Shown one piece after another: positions 7,889-14,923 of a stretch of DNA of 39,476 nt. Source of the stretch: Methylobacterium sp. BTF04 (GTDB lineage Bacteria; Pseudomonadota; Alphaproteobacteria; Rhizobiales; Beijerinckiaceae); the NCBI RefSeq assembly GCF_010692745.1, contig NZ_JAAHTB010000040.1, positions 1 through 39,476 of the forward strand. The letters run 5' to 3'. The notes under the pieces were generated by a model, which had not been told where the DNA came from, ran no database searches, and was given only the letters and a program-made list of their open reading frames with translations. Numbering within the stretch: position 1 is the first letter of the stretch; every line of letters starts with the position of its first letter. The translations under genes and the position numbers were made by a program.

Positions 7889-8554
7889 GGTCTCGCCGAG
7901 GCGCAGGCGCTCGCAGCGCGTCGGCTCGGCGGAGGCGCGCCGGGTCTCCGCCTCGAACACCGGGGCCAGGCCGAGGTCGCGGGCCAGGGCGACGAGGTCC
8001 TTGAGGCGACCGGTCTGGGTCTTGCGCCGCAGGTTGAGGCGATGGGTCTCCACCGTGCGGACGCTGAGGTTGAGGCGGCGCGCGACCTCCTTGTTGCTGA
8101 ACCCGGCACTGAGGAAGCGCAGGATCTCCGCCTCGCGCGGGGTCAGGCTGTCGCCGGCCTCCGTCGTCTTGGCGGCGGGGGCGGCCTGCGGCGGGGCGAG
8201 ACCGGCCAGATCGAGAATGGCGGCGCACACGTCCCGAGGCTGGGCGCCGCGGGCGACGAAGGCGTCGGCGCCAGCGTTGATGAGCCGGCACAGGGTATCG
8301 GCCGGCAGCACTTCGAAGGCGACCAGGATCGTCAGCGCGGACCGGCGTTCCTTCAGGTGCCGGATGCGCGCCACCGCGGACTCTCCGCGATCACTGGGCA
8401 CGAACACCACGGCGACGCTGCTCGCCGGATCGGTGAGCGACAGGTCCGCTTCGCTTAACGTCTGTAAGATTGGATGGTGCTCCAGCACCGCCCGAAACGT
8501 TGATTCGAGCCCTTCAGGCTCATCGATGATCAAGACCCCGACGGCTCGGTTCAT
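7874..8554 (-). CDS. LuxR/NarL-family regulator with a degenerate receiver domain
   Basis: The 226-residue protein has the length of a NarL-type response regulator. Residues 1-118 look like a receiver fold, but at the third strand the phosphoacceptor Asp is missing (AVVFVPSD near 48-55) and only one acidic residue pair is seen near the N-terminus. Residues 136-200 form a clear LuxR helix-turn-helix (LTPREAEILRFLSAGFSNKE, then TVETHRLNLRRK). It should bind DNA but probably not through phosphorylation. ATG 8554 has AAGGGGAT close upstream; an upstream in-frame start at 8587 is less likely. It is convergent with cydA and precedes no kinase gene. Confidence 0.82.
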   Translation of the reverse strand: MNRAVGVLIIDEPEGLESTFRAVLEHHPILQTLSEADLSLTDPASSVAVVFVPSDRGESAVARIRHLKERRSALTILVAFEVLPADTLCRLINAGADAFVARGAQPRDVCAAILDLAGLAPPQAAPAAKTTEAGDSLTPREAEILRFLSAGFSNKEVARRLNLSVRTVETHRLNLRRKTQTGRLKDLVALARDLGLAPVFEAETRRASAEPTRCERLRLGETDARH

Positions 8555-8804
8555 GCCGCATCCCCTTCTTGTCCCGCCGCGACACACCGCGACAGCACTG
8601 GGATCAGTCAGATCAAGATTCGTTCCAGTGCTCTATTTGGCAAGACTCGCCTGGACTGGGGCGCAGTGTAGCGCGACTCTGGCGGAATTTACCAAGACTC
8701 TGCCTATACCCGCCGTGATTTGTCGACACTACCGAAACGCGCCGTGCCGCAACGGTACAGCTTGCCTGAAACCGGCATCCAAAACCGGACACCGCTCATG
8801 TCGG

Positions 8805-9701
8805 TCAGCCGGCCCGGGCCAGGACGAGGTCGGAAGCCGCCGTGACGATGCGATTGCGTCCGGTGGTCTTGGCCTCGTACAGGGCGATGTCGGCGCGCTT
8901 GAGCAGGCCCTCGACGGTGTCGCCTTCGCCCCACTCGCTGACCCCGAAGCTGCAGGTGAGCCGAATCGGCACCCGCGCGCCGCGGATGCGCAGGGCCTCC
9001 ACCGCGATGCGCATCCGCCCGGCCAGGGCTTCCGCCTCGACCACCGAGCGGTGGGCAAGTACGATGGCGAATTCTTCGCCTCCGAGCCGCCCGACGATCC
9101 CTTCGGACGCGATCTCGCGGGCGACGGCCTGGATCGCGGCATCGCCGGCATCGTGGCCGTATTCGTCGTTGATCCGCTTGAAGTGATCGATGTCGATGGT
9201 CACCGCCGACATCTTGCCGTGGTCGCCCACGCGTTCGGCGGCATCGCGTGCGCGCTGGAAGAAGGCGCGGCGGTTGAGCAGGCCGGTGAGCGAATCCGTC
9301 CCGGCGAGCCGGATCAGTTCGCCCTGCATGGTGGTGAGCCTGTCGGCCGCGCGCATGCGAGCGTGAAGCTCTTCGGGTCCCGGCGGCTTCTCGATGAAGT
9401 CGTCGGCGCCGCTGTCGAGGGCCTCGGCGAGATTGCGGGCGTTGCGGGCCGAGGACATCGTCACGACGTAGAGCGGCCGATTGGACTCGGCGAGCAGGCG
9501 GGCGGACCAGCACAATTCGAGGCCGCTCAGGGGGCGGACCTCGAGGCTGGTGATCAGTACCCGCACCGTGTCGGTGTTCTCGACGTAATCGAGGGCCTCG
9601 GCCGAATCCGTGAAGGCACTGACGGTGTGTCCCTGCGGTTCGAGCAAGGCCGCGATCATCTTGAGGACGACGCGGCTGGTATCGACGAGGACGATATGCA
9701 T
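8805..9701 (-). CDS. Diguanylate cyclase with a degenerate N-terminal receiver
   Basis: A 298-residue REC-GGDEF protein. The GGDEF domain (about 135-290) has DSLTGLLNRR, DIDHFKRINDEYGH and the active signature GGEEF at 207-211, so c-di-GMP synthesis from two GTP is expected. The product-inhibition RxxD motif, which would sit five residues before GGEEF, is replaced by Ala-Ser-Glu-Gly. In the receiver (1-115) the acceptor position is Ser52 (LITSLEV) where Asp is normal, while Thr81 and Lys105 are kept. It therefore cannot be switched by aspartyl phosphorylation in the usual way. It is encoded head-to-tail with, but 250 bases upstream of, the LuxR gene. Confidence 0.9.
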   Translation of the reverse strand: MHIVLVDTSRVVLKMIAALLEPQGHTVSAFTDSAEALDYVENTDTVRVLITSLEVRPLSGLELCWSARLLAESNRPLYVVTMSSARNARNLAEALDSGADDFIEKPPGPEELHARMRAADRLTTMQGELIRLAGTDSLTGLLNRRAFFQRARDAAERVGDHGKMSAVTIDIDHFKRINDEYGHDAGDAAIQAVAREIASEGIVGRLGGEEFAIVLAHRSVVEAEALAGRMRIAVEALRIRGARVPIRLTCSFGVSEWGEGDTVEGLLKRADIALYEAKTTGRNRIVTAASDLVLARAG

Positions 9702-9825
9702 GGTGGTGACGGGCCTGCCCTCGCGAAAGTTGATCGAGGATGGGCGTCACAGATTAATTTGTTACCAAAGGTCGTAGACCCGAACGGCAGTGTCGTCGGA
9801 AATTCTGGAGCGAGCGAAAATCGGA

Positions 9826-10296
9826 TCAGCGCCGCACGTTCACGGTGACGATACGGGCTCCGCCGGGGCTTTCGGACGCCATCGGCGCGCCGAACCCTCG
9901 ATCTCGAAATGCCGCCGCCGGCGACCAACGATCAGTGCGGCTCCGTGACAGAATGCGGGACCGTACCGTCCGGTCCCTCTGCGCCGTGGCCCGCGCGGGG
10001 GCGTTGATGACGTAGATCGTCGGTGTGCCGGTGGGCGCTTGGCGAATACCGGTCACGGTGGGAATACCGTAGGTGCCGTAGCCCCAGGCACTCGGCACGA
10101 TCTGGGTCGGACGCGGAAACTGTGTCAGCGGTGCGCCGATATAGTCGCCGCGGATGGCCGGTCCGGCATAACCGTAGGAACCCGAATAGGCCGGGAACCC
10201 GCCGTATCCGTCGCCATAGACGTCCTGGGCTTGTGCGGCGCCGGCAGTCGCGAGCGACATGGCGACAATCAGAGTCGTCTTCAGCAAAGACACCAT
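9826..10296 (-). CDS. Small exported Gly/Tyr-rich protein
   Basis: The 156-residue product begins with a signal peptide (MVSLLKTTLIVAMSLATAGAAQAQ, cleavage likely after Ala-Gln-Ala near residue 22). The mature part has a Gly/Tyr-rich region (YGDGYGGF, YSGSYGYAG), then PTVTGIRQAPTGTPTIYVI and an Arg-rich basic tail. This composition suggests an envelope or surface protein. Start 10296 was chosen because the signal peptide begins there, with GAGGGAG upstream; the longer frame to 10446 adds unlike sequence. No family is recognised. Confidence 0.7.
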   Translation of the reverse strand: MVSLLKTTLIVAMSLATAGAAQAQDVYGDGYGGFPAYSGSYGYAGPAIRGDYIGAPLTQFPRPTQIVPSAWGYGTYGIPTVTGIRQAPTGTPTIYVINAPARATAQRDRTVRSRILSRSRTDRWSPAAAFRDRGFGAPMASESPGGARIVTVNVRR

Positions 10297-10402
10297 GCGA
10301 CGCGACACTCCCTCGTGATCGACCCACGATGGAAAACCCGTCCGCACCCCGCGCGTTCCGGCCGGTCGCGACACACCGGCGTCGAAGACTGCGTAGGTCG
10401 GC

Positions 10403-10654
10403 TCAGTGGCAGGTGGTGACGCGGCGTACGATCCAGCCCTCGCCATCGACCCAGAGGCGGCGGCGCGACCGGCTGCAATTCGTCATCGCGTCGTCGGGCT
10501 CGCTGACCGACGCCACGGTGGTGACGGCATGCACATCCGCAGCATGCGCGGTGTTCTGATCCGCGGTCGTGGCGGCCATGGCGCCCGAGAACCCGGCGCA
10601 ACCGAGCAATAGGGCGACCGCCAATGCGGTTGCTTGAACCTGTCTCGCGATCAT
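10403..10654 (-). CDS. Small secreted hypothetical protein
   Basis: An 83-residue protein with a signal peptide (MIARQVQATALAVALLLGCAG, ending near Ala-Met-Ala at 25-27). The mature chain holds a Cys in TNCSRSRRRLWVDGEGW and a terminal Cys-His, so one disulphide is possible. Alternatively the Cys at 19 could be a lipobox cysteine (LLLGC). ATG 10654 is used because the signal peptide starts there; a longer frame reaches 10693. Function unknown. The gene is in line with the exported protein at 9826-10296. Confidence 0.6.
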   Translation of the reverse strand: MIARQVQATALAVALLLGCAGFSGAMAATTADQNTAHAADVHAVTTVASVSEPDDAMTNCSRSRRRLWVDGEGWIVRRVTTCH

Positions 10655-10814
10655 TGCCCGACGTCCCGCCCGCGCGCCCGCAGGACACGCCATCCACCAC
10701 CGACCGAGCCAGAGCGGATCCGCGACGGCTCTCTTACGGTCAAGTCTCGGGCAGCCCGAACGGTTGCAGGCCGGCGGTCGCGAGGCCGAAAATCGTCACT
10801 CTTTCGTCAGACTT

Positions 10815-10988
10815 TCAGCGGCTGGCGGTGACCGACAGCATCGGCAGGGTCACGGCAAGCTGCGTCCCCGCCATCCGGGCCGTCGGCTGGCGTCCGAGGG
10901 AGCCGGAGGACAGGATGACGGCGCCGAGACCGAGAAGCAGGCTGACGGCGAGGAGCGACGTCTCGATACCGCGATAGAACCCGTCCAT
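10815..10988 (-). CDS. Small single-pass membrane protein
   Basis: A 57-residue frame starting MDGFYRGIETSLLAVSLLLG, with one clear hydrophobic helix at about 8-28 and a second moderately hydrophobic stretch at the end. A strong ribosome-binding site (GGGGAGGA) lies eight bases before the ATG at 10988, which is the main reason to call it. An upstream in-frame start at 11012 would place that site inside the gene. No family known. Confidence 0.5.
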   Translation of the reverse strand: MDGFYRGIETSLLAVSLLLGLGAVILSSGSLGRQPTARMAGTQLAVTLPMLSVTASR

Positions 10989-11096
10989 CCGCAAATCCTC
11001 CCCAACCACCACGACATGATCGGCCGGGAGTGTGAGCGAACCGTAACCATTGCGTGTGTGGCGGAGGAGCGGCGGCGTTTGCGCACCGATCGTGTC

Positions 11097-11417
11097 TCAA
11101 GCCCTGCCGGCGGGCTGCATCCGTGCGAGGTCGGACTGCGGCGGCTGCAGCAGGGCGGCGGCGAGGTTGGCCTCGAGCACGATGAGGTCGCAATCGGGGT
11201 CGGGCTCCCAGCCGCAGCGGCAGCCGTTCGGCCCCTCGTGCGCCTGCGCCACCTGCCGATAGAGCGTGCCGATGGTGCGGGCCGCCACTTCGAGGGCGTG
11301 CATGGCCGGCAGCGGCGTCCGGTTCAGGCTCTGCCAGAACGCCCGGCGCAGGGCCTCGTCGAGAGCGTCTTCGGCCGTGCAGGTCTCGGTACAGGCATGG
11401 GGAATGTGGGCCTTCAT
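11097..11417 (-). CDS. Unknown small soluble protein, second gene of a coupled pair
   Basis: A 106-residue protein with an N-terminal His/Cys-containing segment (MKAHIPHACTETCTAEDALDE), a helical middle, a conspicuous NGCRCGWEPDPDCDL segment at about 73-87, and a C-terminal helix. The Cys/His set (Cys9, Cys13 and three more near 75-86) could bind a metal, but this is inference. The start codon overlaps the stop of the upstream small gene as ATGA, so the two are co-translated. No family is recognised. Confidence 0.65.
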   Translation of the reverse strand: MKAHIPHACTETCTAEDALDEALRRAFWQSLNRTPLPAMHALEVAARTIGTLYRQVAQAHEGPNGCRCGWEPDPDCDLIVLEANLAAALLQPPQSDLARMQPAGRA

Positions 11418-11584
11418 GCGCGCTCTCCCCGGTGTGCGAGGGCGAGCACCGGCCGCGCCTCGGGCGTGGCCGCCACGAAATCGATGAGATCGGCGAGCCG
11501 GTGCAGCCGCAGGTCGACGGACGATCCGTCCCACCAAGCCAACTGCACGCAGGCCCGAACCCAGTCCAGCGCTCGTGTCATCAT
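11414..11584 (-). CDS. Unknown small protein, first gene of a coupled pair
   Basis: A 56-residue protein starting MMTRALDWVRACVQLAWWDG. It has a strong ribosome-binding site (AAGGAGG, six bases before the ATG at 11584) and sits downstream of a very AT-rich region that probably holds its promoter. The start is preceded by another in-frame Met at 11602, which lies before the ribosome-binding site and is not used. It is mostly helical with no signal peptide. Its stop overlaps the next gene's start as ATGA. Function unknown. Confidence 0.65.
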   Translation of the reverse strand: MMTRALDWVRACVQLAWWDGSSVDLRLHRLADLIDFVAATPEARPVLALAHRGERA

Positions 11585-11630
11585 CCCGTCCTCCTTGAGC
11601 AAGGCTCGAAAAGCACCCTCGGAGGATTAC

Positions 11631-11750
11631 TGGACAGTATTTTTCGGATTATCAAGCAAACTTTCGAAGATTAGAAACTGTTTAAATTGGAAATTACGGC
11701 CAAATTTCTGAGTTTATATTTGGATCAATTCCATATTACAGCAAAAGCAC
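11631..11750. promoter_or_regulatory. AT-rich island upstream of the small gene pair
   Basis: Only 38 of these 120 bases are G or C (about 32%), against about two thirds or more in the surrounding genes. It begins 47 bases before the first start codon of the minus-strand pair (11584 and 11417) and also follows the EamA gene. It is presumably promoter DNA, perhaps also a site for an AT-binding protein such as MucR/Ros, but no specific promoter element is convincing. Confidence 0.55.
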
Positions 11751-11782
11751 CATGTCGTTCGACGGGTCGCTCCACCTCCGCC

Positions 11783-12220
11783 TCAGCCCTGATAGGCGAC
11801 CAGCACTGCGCCGGCCGCGATCAGGGCTACGCCGATCCAGTTCGAGAGGGAGAGCGTTTCGCCGAGCAGGGTCGTGCCGAGGATCGCCACAAGGACGACG
11901 CTGAGCTTGTCGATGGGCGCGACGCGGGCCGCGTCCCCGAGGGCGAGCGCGCGAAAATAGCAGAGCCAGGAGGCGCCCGTGGCCAGCCCTGAAAGGACGA
12001 GGAACCACGCGCTCCGGCCCGGGATGCCGGCGAGCCCTTGCGCCTGTCCCGAGGCGACCAGGATCGCGGCGGTCAGGCACAGGATCACCACCGTGCGCAC
12101 GAAGGTGGCGACGTCCGAATTCACCCCGGTCACGCCGACCTTGGCGAGGATGGCGGTGAGCGCGGCAAAGCCCGCCGAGAGCAGCGCCCAGAAGCGCCAG
12201 GATTGCAGGAGCTGGTTCAT
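11783..12220 (-). CDS. EamA family transporter, single-domain
   Basis: A 145-residue membrane protein with about five hydrophobic segments and one EamA domain. Typical features are FALLSA-type first helix, the conserved LATGASWLCYFRALALG turn, PIDKLSVVLVAILG, and the terminal LIAAGAVLVAY. Most EamA transporters have two such domains, and single-domain forms work as dimers. It probably exports a small metabolite, but the substrate is unknown. ATG 12220 has GAGG upstream; a longer frame reaches 12265. It lies in line with crcB, 84 bases downstream of its stop. Confidence 0.85.
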   Translation of the reverse strand: MNQLLQSWRFWALLSAGFAALTAILAKVGVTGVNSDVATFVRTVVILCLTAAILVASGQAQGLAGIPGRSAWFLVLSGLATGASWLCYFRALALGDAARVAPIDKLSVVLVAILGTTLLGETLSLSNWIGVALIAAGAVLVAYQG

Positions 12221-12304
12221 CTCACATCGCCCTCGAGGCTGGCACCGGTCGGCGGCAACGCGCATGGGATATCGCAGCCGTCGGTGTCGTTCCGGTGTCG
12301 CGGA

Positions 12305-12673
12305 TCACAGCACGGCCCGCATCAGCAACAGGCCGAGGAACAGGCCGCCGAGGCCGAGCGCCACCGAACCGAGGATGTAGAATGCCGCCGCCGCCGTCTG
12401 GCCGCGCTCCAGCAGGAGGACGCCTTCGAGGGCGTAGGACGAGAAGGTGGTGAAGCCGCCGAGCACGCCGGTGGCGAAGAACAGCCGCACCGGCTGGCTG
12501 CCGCCGCGCATGGCGTACCATCCGACGAGCACCCCCATGAGGATCGACCCGACGATGTTGATGACCATGGTGCCGTAGGGAAAGTTCGCACCGAGCCGCA
12601 GGGACGCAAGCCCGACGCCGTGGCGCGCCATGCCGCCAAATCCGGCCCCGAGAAAAACGATGAGGAAGCCCAT
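12305..12673 (-). CDS. crcB: Fluoride channel CrcB/FluC
   Basis: A 122-residue four-helix membrane protein. It has GAGFGGMARH near the start, FPYGTMVINIVGSILMG (conserved Asn in helix 2), the GGFTTFSSYALEG fluoride-path motif in helix 3 at about 73-85, and a hydrophobic C-terminal helix. FluC dimers export F- passively and protect cells at low pH. The length is normal for a full family member. No fluoride riboswitch was found upstream; instead a cluster of short direct repeats lies there (12701-12771). Confidence 0.93.
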   Translation of the reverse strand: MGFLIVFLGAGFGGMARHGVGLASLRLGANFPYGTMVINIVGSILMGVLVGWYAMRGGSQPVRLFFATGVLGGFTTFSSYALEGVLLLERGQTAAAAFYILGSVALGLGGLFLGLLLMRAVL

Positions 12674-12700
12674 GCGGATCGCGATCTCCGTTGCGGCCCT

Positions 12701-12771
12701 CGCCGAGGCAATGTCCGCGCCGAGGCAAGAACGGGCTTGGGAACGGGCTTGGGACGAGAACAGGCCTGGGA
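12701..12771. repeat. Direct-repeat cluster upstream of crcB
   Basis: An 11-base repeat (CGCCGAGGCAA at 12701-12711 and 12718-12728) is followed by two adjacent copies of ACGGGCTTGGGA (12731-12742, 12743-12754) and a diverged third (12760-12771). The set lies 28-98 bases upstream of the crcB start in the leader region. It may bind a regulator or arise by slippage; no function is shown. Confidence 0.6.
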
Positions 12772-12946
12772 ATAGTCACCGCGGCAGCGAAAGGGAAATC
12801 CCATCTTGGCGATGCGGCGGAGGTTCGTCGCACCGTCCGGTTCCGGCGATCGACCGCGAAGCGGTCCGGCCACCGAGAGAGGGGCCTCATAGCCAGCGAC
12901 CCGCCAGGCCGACGCCTCCGAGGGTCGCGGCTCACGCTCCTGGGGA

Positions 12947-13255
12947 TCAGTGCAGGCCCCCGCCCGCCGTGTTTCCGAGGTTCTGGGCGTTCGGGTCGCG
13001 CTCCGGGAAGTCGGCATTGCCGAGCGTACTGCTCCGGGCCTGATGAGAGACGTCGACGAGGCCGCCGAAGCCCCTCAGGCTTCCGGTCGAATCCGGGTCA
13101 TACGAACCGGCGGAGACGGACCCGGACGGGATGCCCGCTCTGACGCGGTGCGTGGCGGCGCTGCCGGGCGTGGGCGCGACGAGGACCAGGGTGATGGCGG
13201 CGGCTGTTGTCCACATCCGCCCGGCGCGACGGGCTTCGGCTCGATGATTCAGCAT
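12947..13255 (-). CDS. Small exported hypothetical protein
   Basis: A 102-residue protein with a long basic N-terminus and a hydrophobic core (MWTTAAAITLVLVAPTPGSAA, cleavage near 32-34). The mature part is Gly/Ser/Asp-rich (SVSAGSYDPDSTGSL, DPNAQNLGNTAGGGLH) and should be extended and polar. ATG 13255 has AGGAGAGA close upstream, which fixes the start. It is divergent from the metallophosphoesterase operon and shares its 275-base upstream region. No family recognised. Confidence 0.65.
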   Translation of the reverse strand: MLNHRAEARRAGRMWTTAAAITLVLVAPTPGSAATHRVRAGIPSGSVSAGSYDPDSTGSLRGFGGLVDVSHQARSSTLGNADFPERDPNAQNLGNTAGGGLH

Positions 13256-13452
13256 GGCTCTCTCCTGACAGGCGCCCAGCCGAGGGCTGGTGCGGTGAGC
13301 TGCGGCCCCGGTTGCGTCGCTCCTGACGGAGTTCGGACCGTGCCGCTCTGCGACGAGAGGATCGTGGCCTCTCCAGCCAGCAAGACTGGCGACCCCGCCG
13401 GTTTATTCCCGGCGTTTCTACGTTGCCGGCGGGGATTTCTTTCGGCCCGTTG

Positions 13453-13481
13453 GGAATAAGCGCGGCGTTTCGGCAGTCTGG
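13453..13481 (+). promoter_or_regulatory. Candidate ECF (RpoE-like) promoter of the cupredoxin operon
   Basis: GGAATAA (13453-13459) and GTCTGG (13476-13481) are separated by 16 bases. This resembles the classical RpoE-type layout GGAACTT-N16-TCTGA in E. coli. The site lies 50 bases before the start of the operon at 13531, which contains its own ECF sigma factor, so self-control is plausible. The match is partial and unproven. Confidence 0.4.
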
Positions 13482-13530
13482 ATCGTCGTGAGGGCGGAGA
13501 CGCCCCTCGACCCTGCGCGGAGCCAGTCCG

Positions 13531-14469
13531 ATGCCCGACCACGACGATGGCACGTTGAACCGGCGCGGGGCGCTCGCGTGCATGACCTGGGCCGGTACCG
13601 GCCTGCTCTGGTCGCTCGGCGGCGGGGTCCCGCGCGCCGTCGGCCTCGAAACGGCCGTGGCAACTGAAGCGCCGTCCGCACCGTTCCGCTTTCTCCAGAT
13701 CAGCGACAGCCATGTCGGCTTCGACAAGGCCGCCAATCCCGACGCGCTCGGCACCCTGCGCGAAGCCGTCGCCAAGATCCGGCTGCTGCCGGACAAGCCC
13801 GACTTCATCATCCACACCGGCGACATCAGCCATCTCTCGAAGGAGCGGGAGTTCGACGATGCCGACCAGATCTTGCGCGAGACCGGTGTGCCGCTGTTCT
13901 TCGTGCCCGGCGAACACGATCTGCTCGATGACGACCAGGGCGGTGCCTATCGCGCCCGCTACGGCCAGGGATCACGCGGGGCGGGCTGGTACAGCTTCGA
14001 TCGGCACGGCATCCACTTCGTCGGCCTCGTCAACGTCGTCGACCTGAAGGCCGGCGGCCTCGGCAACCTCGGGCCCGCGCAACTCGACTGGCTGGACCGG
14101 GACCTGGCGGGTCTGGCGTCGAGTACGCCCGTCGTCGTCTTTGCCCATATCCCGCTCTGGACCGTCTATCCCGAATGGGGCTGGGGCACGCAGGACGGCG
14201 CACGGGCACTGGCCAGCCTGAAGCGGTTCGGCTCGGTGACCGTGCTCAACGGGCATATCCACCAGATCATCCAGAAGGTGGAGGGCACCATCACCTTCCA
14301 CACCGCGCGCTCGACCGCGTTTCCGCAGCCCGCACCCGGAACTGCGCCGTCGCCCGGACCGGTGAAGCTGCCGGCCGGCGAACTGCGCAAGGTGCTCGGC
14401 GTCGCCAGCGTGACCTTCGTGCGCGGAGCCGAACCGCTCGCGATCGTCGACACGCCGCTGGCCGGCTGA
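13531..14469 (+). CDS. Exported metallophosphoesterase
   Basis: A 312-residue calcineurin-like phosphoesterase with an N-terminal Arg-Arg Tat-like signal (NRRGALACMTWAGTGLLWSLG). The metal-binding motifs appear in order: Asp59-x-His61 (QISDSHVG), Gly97-Asp98 (HTGDIS), GEHD at 127-130, His206 (FAHIPL) and GHIH at 241-244. The third motif is usually GNHD; here Asn is replaced by Glu128, which may be a subfamily trait or alter metal affinity. The natural substrate is unknown. It is the first gene of a four-gene operon (cupredoxin, sigma, anti-sigma) and is probably periplasmic. Confidence 0.88.
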   Translation: MPDHDDGTLNRRGALACMTWAGTGLLWSLGGGVPRAVGLETAVATEAPSAPFRFLQISDSHVGFDKAANPDALGTLREAVAKIRLLPDKPDFIIHTGDISHLSKEREFDDADQILRETGVPLFFVPGEHDLLDDDQGGAYRARYGQGSRGAGWYSFDRHGIHFVGLVNVVDLKAGGLGNLGPAQLDWLDRDLAGLASSTPVVVFAHIPLWTVYPEWGWGTQDGARALASLKRFGSVTVLNGHIHQIIQKVEGTITFHTARSTAFPQPAPGTAPSPGPVKLPAGELRKVLGVASVTFVRGAEPLAIVDTPLAG

Positions 14470-14505
14470 GCCCGGCCCCGCTCTCCCCCGATCAGGACGC
14501 GTCCC

Positions 14506-14871
14506 ATGCCCGCCTCCCTCCCGCCCCAGCGCCATCGGGCCGGCCGCCGCGCCGCGCCATTGCTCGCGCTCCTCTTCATTCTTGCCGGCGGTCCGGAAGC
14601 CCGGTCCGCCGATCCGGTCGTGGTTCACATCGACAACTTCACCTTCGGGCCGGACACGATCACCGTCGCGCCGGGAACCGCCGTCACTTGGATCAACGGC
14701 GACGACATCCCCCATACGGTGGTGGCGAAGGACCGGCTCTTCCGTTCGAAAGCGCTCGATACTGAAGATCGCTACACGTTCGTCTTCACGCAGCCGGGCA
14801 AATACCCGTATTTCTGTTCGCTGCATCCGCACATGACCGGTACGGTGGTGGTGACGGGGCCGGCGGGTTGA
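14506..14871 (+). CDS. Cupredoxin (type 1 copper protein)
   Basis: A 121-residue small blue copper protein with a signal peptide (hydrophobic core near 17-29, cleavage near Ala35). The copper ligands are visible: His70 (DIPHTVV) and the C-terminal FCSLHPHM loop with Cys104, His107 and Met110. It resembles amicyanin/plastocyanin-type proteins and should carry electrons or copper in the periplasm. It lies between the metallophosphoesterase and the ECF sigma genes with a small gap on each side, so they are likely one transcript. Its partner oxidase or dehydrogenase cannot be named. Confidence 0.92.
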   Translation: MPASLPPQRHRAGRRAAPLLALLFILAGGPEARSADPVVVHIDNFTFGPDTITVAPGTAVTWINGDDIPHTVVAKDRLFRSKALDTEDRYTFVFTQPGKYPYFCSLHPHMTGTVVVTGPAG

Positions 14872-14923
14872 ACCGGCCTCCGGCCATGACCGCCGTGCCA
14901 CGGTCAGGCGTAGGAGGGGCGTC

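Noticed and set aside
7849..8804. Hidden or frameshifted cydB after cydA
   Set aside because: All six frames were examined; the only coherent protein is the LuxR regulator on the minus strand.
12674..12946. Fluoride riboswitch upstream of crcB
   Set aside because: Neither the GGNGATGGNGTTCGCC-type segment nor the ATGGCTCCTGC-type segment is found on the minus strand.
12691..13143. 150-residue plus-strand frame in the crcB upstream region
   Set aside because: Arg/Pro/Gly-rich, no ribosome-binding site, no family features, and it overlaps the secreted protein gene on the other strand.
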